Shown: one piece after another, positions 1-11,500 of the stretch | Layout of the letters: the number at the start of each line of letters is the position of its first letter | Position numbering within the stretch: position 1 is the first letter of the stretch | Made by a program: the position numbers and the translations under genes | Notes under the pieces: model-generated | Database searches by the model: none | Told to the model about the DNA's origin: nothing | The model's input: only the letters and a program-made list of their open reading frames with translations | NCBI RefSeq assembly: GCF_000003605.2 | Contig: NW_003109091.1 | Location: 215,989 to 233,211, forward strand | Direction: 5' to 3' | DNA length: 17,223 nucleotides | Source: Saccoglossus kowalevskii | Taxonomy: Eukaryota > Hemichordata > Enteropneusta > Harrimaniidae

Positions 1-484
1 CCAGTCCTATCCACATCACATTACTAGCTCACCAGTCATATCACCAATCCACAGCATCTCACCACAATCTGAGACACTGGGCAATCAAGTTAATAAAACA
101 CTGATGGTTCCAAATGAAAAGTTGGTTTATTTCTGGCTTATTATACAATGTGGGAGTAGTGATGTTTTCCATCATGTATTGACAATTCTAAAAAGTAAGT
201 AGGAGAGTGAAGAAAAACAGTTTATTGGCAATAAAACCTATAGCCCTCAACATAGCGGCCATGTGATTTCCTTTATCACCAAATGGCAACTGTTTGAAAA
301 TTACTGAGATAAGTCATGGTTCATGGCACTAGTCTTCTAAAAATCATGCAATCTTCAGACCATCTTGAATAAAAACATAATGCAACTTTAGAAACCTGTT
401 GAGAATCTAGATATTACATAATGAATAAGAATTCAGGATAGATACAAACTAGACTGATGCTAAGTGTGAATATCTAAAAGGTTA

Positions 485-541
485 TAAATTAAATAAATGC
501 TGGGGTAGGTATAAATACTTGTTTAATAATATTTTGTACCA
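485..541. repeat. Diverged direct repeat with 903-959
   Basis: TAAATTAAATAAATGCTGGG and the following bases to ATTTTGTACCA match 903-959 (TAAACTAAATAATGCTTGGG to ATTTTGTATCA) at roughly four of five positions with one indel. Similarity fades beyond it. It could be an old local duplication or a repeat family. Confidence 0.4.
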
Positions 542-1897
542 TTAATAATGCATATTATGATCATCTTAAGGTTCATGATAGAAAAAAAACAAGAATAGCA
601 GAAAAGATACTAAATACATCTACAACAAATTTTACAGGCCAGAGTTTTGGCAGCAAAATTATGCGTCAAGTTTTGGCTGGAAAAATGATATACAGCACAT
701 AATAAAAACTACATTTCACTTACATTGTAAAAATAATACATGCTAGTCACCTCAAAATTGAACTTAATTGATATTTTACAGTGATCCATGTTTAAAGATG
801 ATTACATTGTCACAAATAAAAATATACAAGCAAGACATCAAAAATCAGACTTGGCTGAGATCCCACACAACACACTGGTGATTATCCAACTCTGAGAAAA
901 TGTAAACTAAATAATGCTTGGGTATGTTTTAAAACTTGTACAATAACATTTTGTATCACAAGGTCTTTTATAGAACAATATACTATGAATTGCGCAAGTT
1001 CCCGATTTTGCCAGGAAAAACACTTGAGAATGATGAAAAAAATTATTTATACTACCATAGTGAAAACAACATATCCAGTTACTATCGAAGTAACGGAGTA
1101 TATATCACTGAATCTGTTTCTCATGAACATCCGTGCAAATGTCTTCATTTCTGCACTTTTTTATGTTTAATTTTAACTTATATCATGATAATCACACCAA
1201 TATAAAACTATTTTAAAAATTGAAATTTTATAGTGATTGATAAAATTTTTGAGTTTGAAGATGATCAAATAAAACTGTTTTTCATTCATCATAAACACAA
1301 GAAGATAATTTTAAATCACATTTTCAGAAAAAAGAAAAGAAAATCAAACCAGAAGTTGAGCAAGATTTCATAATGACTAACATGATTGGACAAGAATAGC
1401 TGGCGTTAGTGTAACCTCAAGAAACAGAGTTAGAGACGGAACGACAATGACAAGACAGTAACATTGCGTGCAAGCTTAAAATGAACCAGTTTGTGGGATG
1501 GGAGTTATTAAAAGTGCAAACTCTTGATCAAAATAAAGTGGGAAAATTCCAAGCCTTCTAGCTGAAGGAATTTTCATCGTTTGAAAAAATTATCTTATCC
1601 AGAAAAGCTGAGACACTGATCTCAACAGTGAATACATTCAGAACCAAAACTGTCCTAATATTATCACTCCCTCTGATTATCTAACATAAGATTAAATGAT
1701 TCAATCCTAATTGAGGAATAAAATTGTGGCACATGGAGGGCTATTAGAGTCTTCGAGTTGGTAGCCACAGGCCAGGAATTAAAAATGTCAAAGGCTAAAG
1801 CTACATAAATACTAGGTTTACATTGTTTCAAAATAATTCATTGTTCATGATTTTTTGTTCGAAAAAATGCATGTAAATTTAGGAGCTATATAAATTG

Positions 1898-1903
1898 TTT
1901 ATT
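1898..1903 (-). promoter_or_regulatory. Candidate poly(A) signal AATAAA, second
   Basis: A second perfect AATAAA on the minus strand lies 83 nt past the stop codon and gives a more usual minimum 3' UTR. Further AATAAA copies on this strand (221-226, 126-131) would allow a UTR of about 1.8 kb. The sequence alone does not decide between them. Confidence 0.3.
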
Positions 1904-1961
1904 TAAATTTGCATGATCCAAGTAAGGCAATATTCACATTAGAAATGTACAATCTAATAGA

Positions 1962-1967
1962 TTTATT
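1962..1967 (-). promoter_or_regulatory. Candidate poly(A) signal AATAAA, proximal
   Basis: A perfect AATAAA on the minus strand begins 19 nt after the convertase stop codon. It is the first of two close candidates and would give a very short 3' UTR. AATAAA is common by chance in such AT-rich DNA, so this is only a candidate. Confidence 0.3.
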
Positions 1968-1985
1968 GAATGAATGAAAAGTCTT

Positions 1986-2518
1986 TCACTTTGACATTAC
2001 TGTAAAATGTTCGTTTTCAGCCTCTTCACCATCTTCATACAGCTCATCATCACTCTCCAAGTACTCTTTAGCAGCCAATCCATTAAAATGTTGTTTATCC
2101 AAACTGACATATGATGTAGAATTACAACAAAGCAGTCCTTGGGTGTTCGCTTGTAAAAGACCAAAGATGATACCAAACAAGGCAATTGCAGCAACACAAA
2201 GAATAACAGCTATTATGTAGTAGATGTTTGAACCACGTTCCATATCCGACATCTCTTGAATAAAAACACATGATGTGTCATGTTTCTCATAAAAGAAATG
2301 ACATGAGGTACACTGATTAGGTCCTGAAGCTGTACATGTCCTGCATGTAGTATGGCATGGATTACACTGGTAATCAAGACTGCTATTAACTGTTTGACTA
2401 GTTGTGTAGAATCCCATGGGACAGTGGATTGTCTCACTTGTTTTATTGACTGCACGAAAATCATCAAGTGGATCAGTACTAGTCCCATGTAATACCAATG
2501 TCCAGTCAGTCAACATGC
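1986..2518 (-). CDS. Convertase terminal exon: P-domain end, Cys-rich repeat, TM helix, sorting tail
   Basis: This coding part of the last exon is 533 nt, entered at phase 1 (acceptor TATATTTCAG) and ending in TGA at 1988-1986. [12 protein letters not shown] closes the P domain. One furin-like Cys repeat follows at residues 491-523, spaced C-x2-C-x3-C-x2-C-x7-C-x2-C-x10-C, with an extra Cys472 before it. N-glycosylation sequons stand at Asn464 and Asn484. Residues 538-561 form a single hydrophobic membrane helix. The 55-residue tail has a Cys-Cys pair (570-571, a possible palmitoylation site), YVSL (576-579, YxxPhi type) and an acidic cluster at 591-609 containing Ser595-Asp-Asp-Glu, a casein-kinase-2-type site. 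This parallels furin's tyrosine motif and phosphorylated acidic cluster for trans-Golgi retrieval. Human furin has two Cys-rich repeats; only one is seen here. Confidence 0.95.
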
Positions 2519-5500
2519 CTGAAATATATAACATAACATTTTTTAGTGATTCCAAGTTTGCTGGCAACATGATTCAGTGATCGGTACGTTTCTCTAGCTA
2601 TTAATGTTATTATCTTATGATTCATACATCAAAATAACAGCATTGTTATTTGTATATACACATATTACAAGCTTCTGTGGGCCCGACTGGAGATTGTGGT
2701 ATGGCAAGCAAAACAACATTTTTTACCAATCAATGTTGATATATTTAGCTGTCACCTAACCATTATTCTTTAGCATATATCCTACTATAAACCGGTATTC
2801 ACTGTTAAGGAAATCAAACACAATGGCACACACTTAGGCGCATTTCCGTGGTAAATGGAACACAAAATCACATGTTGTGACGTGTTTCCATAGCAAAGTC
2901 GCATGTTAATTTTTGTCGCAAAGTCACATATTTTTGTTATGACTATTAGTTTAATTCTGAAATTCATACGAACTGTTGTTACAGGGAGGTTCATTAATTA
3001 ATCCTGCTCAAATCAATCAATTAAACTGAGGTCAAATACATTTTTTTTTTAATACGATCAAGCACATGTTTGCAGAGACGTCCATGGATAGTTGGCTTCA
3101 GTGAAACCGTGGGAATTGGACAATGGCAAGACAAGTTTAAACACTCATTTCATTAGACTTTTTGTTTATCAGTCAAACACACAAAAGTAAAATAACCACC
3201 CACTGCACACACTAGTGTCAAAGAATTTTACTCAAAATAGCAGCCACATAAACATATGAACCACTTGATGTGTTTGATGTGATGAAAAGACACGGTTCTT
3301 TTCCAAGAAAGATTGTTAAGGAGTTCGTTAGATAATTGAATGCAAGAATTCTTATACACAAGATGCTCAGCCAACATTTTTACCCCTAACGATTCTCATT
3401 GTATGCTACTTTGCAGTTAAAATGATGATAATATTTTAATGTTTTTTTTTTACATACCATGGTTGTTCTTATTATTTCCTTTATCATGAATTTCTAAGGT
3501 CCATGTTCCAAAAGATCTCTCACCCCAGCAGTGTGTGGTCATGAAGGGCCAGCTTTTAAAACCTTCATGGCTGTCACTGTCTCTACTCCTCTGTGGTAAT
3601 AACATAGATTTGGTACCATGAGGAGAAGTCAAGTATATTTCCAAATCACCACGACGACTGTAAGACAGACTCAGTATTGCTTGTACATGTTCTATGTATA
3701 CTACTTCATCACTGGATCCTTGACATCCAGATGTGGTTGTTGTTAACTTGAGACCATTGCTGGTAATAGCACTGAAAGAAAACACAATGTGCAATAATTA
3801 TTGATTCATATTTACTAGTACAGAATTCATTAAAAAATGGTGGTCAGGTATAAACAATTTGTTGTACCAGTGCAAAACAGTATTTCAATGTCAATCTTTT
3901 ATTTTGTGCAAATTGTATTTTGAGGTGTACTGTGAAAAGTTTATTTCAATAAATATTTTTTGTTTCTTGTAGGTAAACTTGCCAGTCCAGTAAAACAATC
4001 TGTGGCAGGAATTTCATTAAATTTCTTTACAGCAATCTCAAAATTTAATTTGCAAATATACACAGAAAATTACAAATCTGAGTAAAGACTGACAAAGAAA
4101 TAAATTCATCAATTTGGATAAATATTTACATTTTTTTTTCAAAATAGAAAATCAGAAGAATAAATAGACAAATCTGAAAACCATTCATGAACTTTACTTC
4201 TAAGATAAATATGAAAAGAGCTATGAGCTCTCTTCATTCAGACTTGAAAAGAGAAAATAACTCTATCTGTGAAAGGTTGAAATACTTACACAGGTGTTGC
4301 CAGTGATTTCTGAGAACATATGTGTTGTTCTGGTACAGTATTCCAATTCTCTGCATATTCAACAATGGCAGTGGCATCCATTAAACCAAATCCAAATGAA
4401 TGACTAATGTGATAACCCCCACCATTAGTAACCCAATCATTGGCATTCAGATTCTCACTGCGTGAAGTGATTACTACAATGTATTGCATATCACGCCATG
4501 TTAGCTTTGGACTGCAAGTAATAAAAAAAATAATAAAAAAATTCAATATTCAACATAGAGGGCGCTATTGATTTGTTACAATATGGAGAAAGAAACAGTA
4601 CATGTATTTGAAAACAGGTGTAAGATATTGGATGCACTGACTTGGTTATTACTACCCGTAACATTGTAATATTACACATCACTATACATAATGATTCATT
4701 TATTATCTTATAATAAGATTAATTTTTTTCAATGGCTAGAACTAGAAATATAATCATTGAGGTTTAATAGTTAATATCTCAATCATGATACCAATACCAG
4801 GGAGACACTTGACAGCTAAATTAAATTGAATCTGTTCATGACAAAAATTCCGAATTGCTGGTCGCGGTTGCCAAGAAAAGCCATTGAATTGAAACTGAGA
4901 TTAGGCATACTGAATTTATATTTTTTGCCATTTCTGTAATTTTATGAATTGCCATCACCATGTACAATGTATCCTCGGGGGCGGAGCTACGTCACAAGAC
5001 GTTCCACGTTGCTACGACACGCACCACTGTACATGCATTTCTACGGGCTCTGTGCGCGCTGCTGAAGAACGCCGGTCGAGCCGGTGAAAATTCGAGAAAA
5101 CAACACAAACTCAACTTTGAAGTAATCCCAAACAACCAAATTTATATATGTTACACACGTAGGGCTAATCTTGTTACACTGTTCAGAGGAGTCTCAACAA
5201 TCATCCCAAAGTACCGTTTTCTGCGAGTTTTGGGCCTTTGTTTTCACCGCCGCAGGTTGCCAGGCGGTGAAAATGCCCGGATGTCCGCCCCCCGAGGATA
5301 CTGCAATATAAATGAGAGTCATGACAAGTAATATGCTGCGAATTACTGCAGAATATTAATTGAATGGCTTTGAAAGTTTGTTTCATAAGTTTGTGGTGAA
5401 ATTATGAAAGACTCCAAACAGTAACTTAATCAGTAATCTTAAAATGTATCAACAGAAAATTACAGTGAGTTGACTAATAAATGTTTTAAAGTGAAAACGC

Positions 5501-8500
5501 CCTCAAGTGTTGAAACTGGAAAACCCTTTTGTTCCAAGCATTGACTGATGTCTGCTTTAATACTCAGAACATTACTGCCTGTATAGAAATATGAACAAGC
5601 CGTGCATGGCACAGTCCCCGTTAGTTATGAAATTTAAGATATATAGTTTTGTTTATAGTAATATAACTGGAATATAACCATGTCAGGAATCTGATTTTTT
5701 AACATTAAAATGATTGACATTTGTATCTGATCGTCACACAAGTACATGTTCATATTGAGAGATATTGCTCTGGAACAGCATTCAAAATCAGCCATTTTGA
5801 ATACATGTATATATATATATAACATGATGTATAACTAATATATAAAATTTGAATATAATCAGTCAAAGCATTTAAGAGATATGGCTCTAGAAGCCCAATC
5901 ATTAAAACAAAATGGCCGCCAGTCAGCCATTTTAAATCCAATCTGAAAAATAAAATGACGTGCATCAGGAAACTGTAATGTCTAATATATGTACCAAGTT
6001 TGAACAAAATCCATCCATAAATGCCAGAAATGCTTGATATTTGATGATTTTTTAGCACAAAAATGGCCACCATTTGGCCATTTTGAATAGGATCGTCAAA
6101 CCAATATATCTGTCTATCTATGACATGATGTATAATGAATATTTAAAATTTGAACATAATCAGTGAAAGTAAGCTAGAGATATGGCACGAGAACCACATT
6201 CATTAAAACAAAATGGCCGCCAGTCGGCCATTTTGAATCTTATCTGAAAAACAAAATCATTTGCATCAAGGTCCCATAATGTCTAATGTATATACTAAGT
6301 TTGAACGAAATCCATCTGTAAACAGCAGAGAAATGCTTGATTTTGATGATTTTTAGCACAAAAAAGGCTGCCATTCGGCCATCTTGAATCAGATCGTGAA
6401 ACATATTGACGTGCATATGTATAATATCATGTATGATGTATGTGTGAAGTTTGATTGTGATTGGTCCAGGCATTTCTAAGATACAGGTCCGGACGCACGC
6501 ACGCACGCACGCGTGCAAGCACACAGAGGTCAAAACATAAGTCCCCGTTTTCGAACTACCGGTATGTCTGAACGGGGACTAATAAATAGTGGTACGAAGA
6601 AACAGTCCATCTTGTGCAAAAAATAGTGATTAGTAATATGTGTATTTCCTTTAGACAGCAATGTGTTTGAAGAAAAAAAAATGCAAACATAGGGAAACAT
6701 ACATGTAATCTTCAAAGAATTAGAGCATAACTTACTTTGCTTCAAGTGCTAATGCACAAATACCAGCAGCTAATGGTGCTGAAGCTGATGTTCCACTGTG
6801 TCTGTCTGTGCACTTTTTGTGCAGATCTGTGGTTACCTGCAAGAATATGGGAATCTACTTACAACACTGTGCCTGATTGGCTACCCAACCCTAACACTTA
6901 ACTGTCAGACCAATCAGAGAACAGCTTGTATTTTGTATACATGATTTGACTCATAATTGAAGGAGAAAATCACTTTCATGTTATGTTCTCTGCCATCATC
7001 GATAGAGAAAGGTCATTTATGAAACATAACTGCACTGCATTTGCCAAGTTTTTCACTTTTTGTTACCTCTATAATTTAAATCACTTTGCATATTTTAAAA
7101 GTATTGAGTATTTTAGTTATCATAATGAAATACCAGTAAAATTTCAATTTTAGAACCAAATGATGTTTTTCAATTTTTGCCTGTTGTGTTACAGTATATA
7201 ATACATGGCAAAAGCTAGTACTCATTTCTTCAGCAAAATACTCTCAATTTTTACTGCTAGGAATTTCTGTGATTTGATGTTTTAATGGCAAAAATAAATC
7301 AAAGTTTTATAGAGAAAAATTCTTTTTACTCACAATTTGTTTTTCACTACCACTACCACTACTGTATGTAGTAGCTAGAGTAGAAGAGCAAGCCTCTGAA
7401 TACCATGGTATACTACCAGTCTCAGACACACTACTTATAGACAATGTATAAATACTGTTAGTATAACCATCACAGTTACAACTATCATGCTGTCGACCAC
7501 CATTACCAGATGCCCAGACAAAAATGGATCCCAGTCCACCACGTCCCTGTGAGAGGTACAAAGAAATTGACATGGTTTTCACAGAGAAGAGATTTATAAA
7601 TACTGTAAAGGGGTTAATTATTAACTGGGTTTTAATTTTGCTTATTTCGCTGACTGGAAAATACGCTAAATTAAAACACAGTGAATATGTAAAATTTAGC
7701 ATAGAACACATTATCTAAATGATAAAACCATGAATTTAAAACCCACTGAATATGAATATGAATATTTTACAGTAACTTAGTCAAAATAATTCATTTAAAA
7801 TGTCAATAGAATGGGAACTTAATTTTATCAACAAGAGTGCAATGCATTTACCTTTGTGACACCGTCCAGAAATGCTTTCTTAGCCATCTGTGCTGGCCCA
7901 TCAACAGTTTTACCATCATCATCAGGACCCCAACTAGCACTATAAATATCTATATGTTGTGGATTGAGACTCAGTGATTGGGCCTCCACAGCATCAGTTA
8001 CATCACCATCCAACATCCTTACACCTGATGAAAAGTAGAAATTATCTGAGAGCACAGTCTATGCAAGGAATGAAGTGACTGTCATTTAGAGATGCTGGGT
8101 CTCAATAAATGATTTTGTGGGATTTTAAAATTATACAAGTTTTGGACAAAATTAATAAATATTCCTTAAAAATAATAATTAAGTTTAGAAAGAGCCTGTG
8201 TGTGTTGAAGGGTATTACCATAGAAACAAACATTGATGGATTAAATAGTTGAATTGTTTGAATACTGATGAATCATATAGTTTAAATAATTACCTCCAAT
8301 TTTAGCATTGAAAGCAGCTCCCACACCACACACGTTATTATTTGCTTGGGAAGCCACCTCACCAGCACATCGTGTACCATGTCTAAAATAGAATAATTAC
8401 TAATATTAATTATATATAAGAAATATATCAATCAAATATGAATATCTTTAAAAATACAAAAAAACATCTAATTACAAAGAAAATGAAGGAACCCAGATAA

Positions 8501-11500
8501 ATGCTGCCATGAATGTCCCAATGAAAAGACTGAGTCATAATACACTTAGTATAGAATTATCAACAGCCTTTATACTGCTATCCCTGTACGTTGGCAACAA
8601 CTGCACTAGCTACTATCATCTTGTGAATATTTGTGTAAACTGATCTGCCATATACTGTACAATCACAATAACATCAAAACAAGACGCAGTCAATATTAAA
8701 CTGATGTGAAAAACCACATTTAAAGAGGCAATGTGGTAACTTAGAGTATGTTTCAATAATTCTGTTAAAAACTGTATCATGGTAGAAACAGTTTTACAGC
8801 TGCAATGCGTATGAGAATTACTGGTAGATTTACCAAAGCGTACAGGTACTTTGAAGTCCTTATGAACACTACAATGTTAACTGCTAAATCAACATTTGTA
8901 TTTTTTGATAAATTATAAATGTTTAAAAAAATGTTTAAAACACACCCATAAGTTAGCCACATTGCATCTTCAACACATCTGTGTCCATGTCTGTGCCTAT
9001 GTTCTACCAACATGTTCTATAACATTCTACCTTCCAATTCCTTGGGGTATTAAATGCAAGATTATTCACAGATAGAACATGATCACCTAGTACCAGCATA
9101 CAAATACCACTGTGACATTATCTAGTTTCAAAGGCAATACATTTTTTACTATCTTTAATGTAGTTTGCTACCATTATTACTTATCACCAGATTCCCTTGA
9201 CTTTCGCCGTATGGCTTTAATTTATACTGTTGCTTATTAAAAAAAAAAAATGTTGGTCATCAAAATTTTCACACAAAGAATGGGTTAAACACCCATGAAA
9301 ATAGTAATTTTTAGGCCATTTACCATTGGTTTCTGAGGTAAAAAGGTTTCGTCATATCTCGAAATATTGTTTAGGTACATATGGTGAAAATATTGATCTC
9401 GCAGTGAACGGAAAACGGTCTATTCCAATAGTTTCTAAAAATGTTTCATACAAGTAAAAAAGCCCAAAAGATGATGACTAAATCAATAATTATGTCACAC
9501 ATTTAAAATAAAAGAATGTGATAATATTTTCACTTTTATTTGATATGAAAAATGCCTGGGAATGACCTTAATCGTGGATATACATAAATTGATCATTCTT
9601 CAAAGTTTAGTTTTTAATTTCTTTTTGAATTCATTTCAGAACATTTTTATAACCAAATATGGCAAACATATTAATCAGTATTTGTTGTTGGTCATTATAA
9701 CATGTTATATTAATCGGAACTGTCGTTTTCTCGTATCAGATTTCAGTCACTCAAGTAATAGCATGAGTAGATATAATGAATGAATGAATGATTCAAATTC
9801 TCTTTCAGTCATTTCCCTTCGCGTGTTCTATCTACATGTATCATTACTTTTGTCATATACAGTATTCTCCAAATCCCACACAGATTTAAGAGCCATACAT
9901 CTGCGAAATGATATAAATTTATTCATAGGATATTTTGCATTTCCAGCATGTCTGGGAATATGAAAAGAAATTTGCATAATGCTGGAGGTGCAGAACAGGC
10001 CAGTAAGCACTACTCTAAAGCCGAGTGATAAAAACAAATGCCTGGTTAACTGTTATAGGTCTAGACATGGAGTATCTCAAATCTAGAATACTGGCAGCAC
10101 AAAAAACTTGCACGCTGCACATACAGAAATGGTAAAATTGGGCAACTGTAGTTTCAATGAACACAGATGTATTATACATCTAATAATGAGAAATACAACT
10201 ACACAATTGTAAGCAATGAAAAAATTCGTGTATGCACTAAACAGACGCAACAAACGGTGTTGTTGATATACTTGTACCTGGGTATGAAACAACATGATAT
10301 GCATAATCTGTACACACTTTGTCAACATTTTGTAAAAATTGTTTGATTAGTTTAATCAATTGTTGACAAACATTGATCAGAACCAAAAACACTTGATAAA
10401 TATTGACCAGAACAATAACTTGACAAATATTGACCAGAGCAATAAATATACAAATATAGACCAGAGCAATAAATATACAAATATTGACCAGAGCAATAAA
10501 TTGACAAATATTGACCAGAGCAATAAATATACAAATATTGACCAAAGCAATAAAATATACAAATATTGACCAGAGCAATAAATATACAAATATTGACCAG
10601 AGCAATAAATATACAAATATTGACCAGAGCAATAAATTGACAAATATTGACCAGAGCAATAAATTGACAAATATTGACCAGAGCAATAAATATAAAAATA
10701 TTGACCAGAGCAATAACTTTACAAATATTGACCAGAGCAATAAATTGACAAATATTGACCAGATTATTAAATATACAAATATTGACCAGATTATTAAATA
10801 TACAAATATTGACCAGAGCAATTTATTGACAAATATTGACCAGAACCTCAGAATGATACATAATCAAATTGTTGAGACATACCCATTAAGAATAAAATAA
10901 ACATACATACATGTATGACAACATAAATACCAATTATAAATATAAATTGTTCTAAAATAAAACAATTTACTGTTAAAGACACTCCAACCTGTTTTCGTTA
11001 CTTTTAGTATATCTTGGTTGTGGATCATGATCGTTACCATTTATATCATAACTAGCACCATTGTCCTGGTTATTGTTTGCATGGAATTATTAAATCATAT
11101 AAATCATATGTCAGAAACAGAGCTCAATACAGGACATGGAAAACCATTCTGAGATGCTGAGTAAGTTGACAATATTAAACAGGCACCCGCAGTCATTTGC
11201 CAAATAATAGGAGCAGTTATGCAAAAGAGAATGGGTTTCCATGGCATCAAAATGAGACCATACTCACTCACAAAATTCACATGATGATGATTATTTTTGA
11301 TTGTCGTATCTCATATAATGTAATTTGTGTCATTTTTATATAAAATGAAAGATAAATTTGAACTGATCAAAAAGTGACATTCATACATAGGAACTAGTTT
11401 ATGAGTGAGTATTGCCATTTATGAAAGATCATCAGATACATACTTATTTTCATTAGTCGGATCATATCTTGGAGACGGATCAGAGTCGTGTGAATTAACA

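Larger units (their letters stand above)
1..1985. other. 3' flank: possible 3' UTR and intergenic DNA, no gene recognised
   Basis: AT-rich DNA downstream of the convertase stop. No reading frame here has recognisable motifs or coding character. An open stretch at 936-1205 (+) is low-complexity and unrecognised. A diverged direct repeat links 485-541 and 903-959. Whether the region is transcribed as 3' UTR depends on which poly(A) signal is used. Confidence 0.6.
4512..6735 (-). other. Intron, Ser exon to catalytic-domain end, with two repeat insertions
   Basis: A 2224-bp intron, GTAAGT to TTGCAG, phase 2. It holds a GC-rich terminal-inverted-repeat element (4972-5298) and a pearl/HINE-like tandem-core element (5613-6580). 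The remaining sequence is plain AT-rich DNA. Confidence 0.92.
8383..10988 (-). other. Intron after alternative exon copy 2
   Basis: A 2606-bp intron, from the weak donor GTTGGA to acceptor TATTTTAG, phase 2. In transcript order it holds the 27-bp minisatellite (10856-10367), AT-rich DNA including a short (ATGA)n stretch at about 9776-9790, and a TIR element (8965-8728). No third copy of the alternative exon was found when I looked for its ATATCTTGG and ATCATAACTAGC landmarks on the plus strand. Confidence 0.9.

Noticed and set aside
936-1205. 89-codon plus-strand frame in the 3' flank
   Set aside because: Tyr/Ile/Asn-rich composition typical of chance frames in AT-rich DNA, with no motif and no splice or promoter context.
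2785-2994. Alternative terminal exon with Cys residues
   Set aside because: The frame has scattered Cys but not the furin-repeat spacing, and no polypyrimidine tract plus acceptor fits phase 1.
4960-5331. 123-codon plus-strand frame that could be a transposase or small gene
   Set aside because: It runs through both terminal inverted repeats of a 327-bp element, has no recognisable motif, and its openness follows from GC-rich composition.
10237-10821. Long open frame on the minus strand with a repeating LLWSIFVY-like peptide
   Set aside because: It is the translation of the 27-bp minisatellite. The unit is a multiple of three without stops in this frame, and the other strand is open over the same repeat.
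10367-10856. Possible CRISPR array
   Set aside because: Units are head to tail with no spacers, and the host is an intron-bearing animal genome.
10511-10900. Open frame on the plus strand with a repeating TNIDQSNKY-like peptide
   Set aside because: Same minisatellite artefact. It lies inside a convertase intron and has no domain or flanking gene structure.
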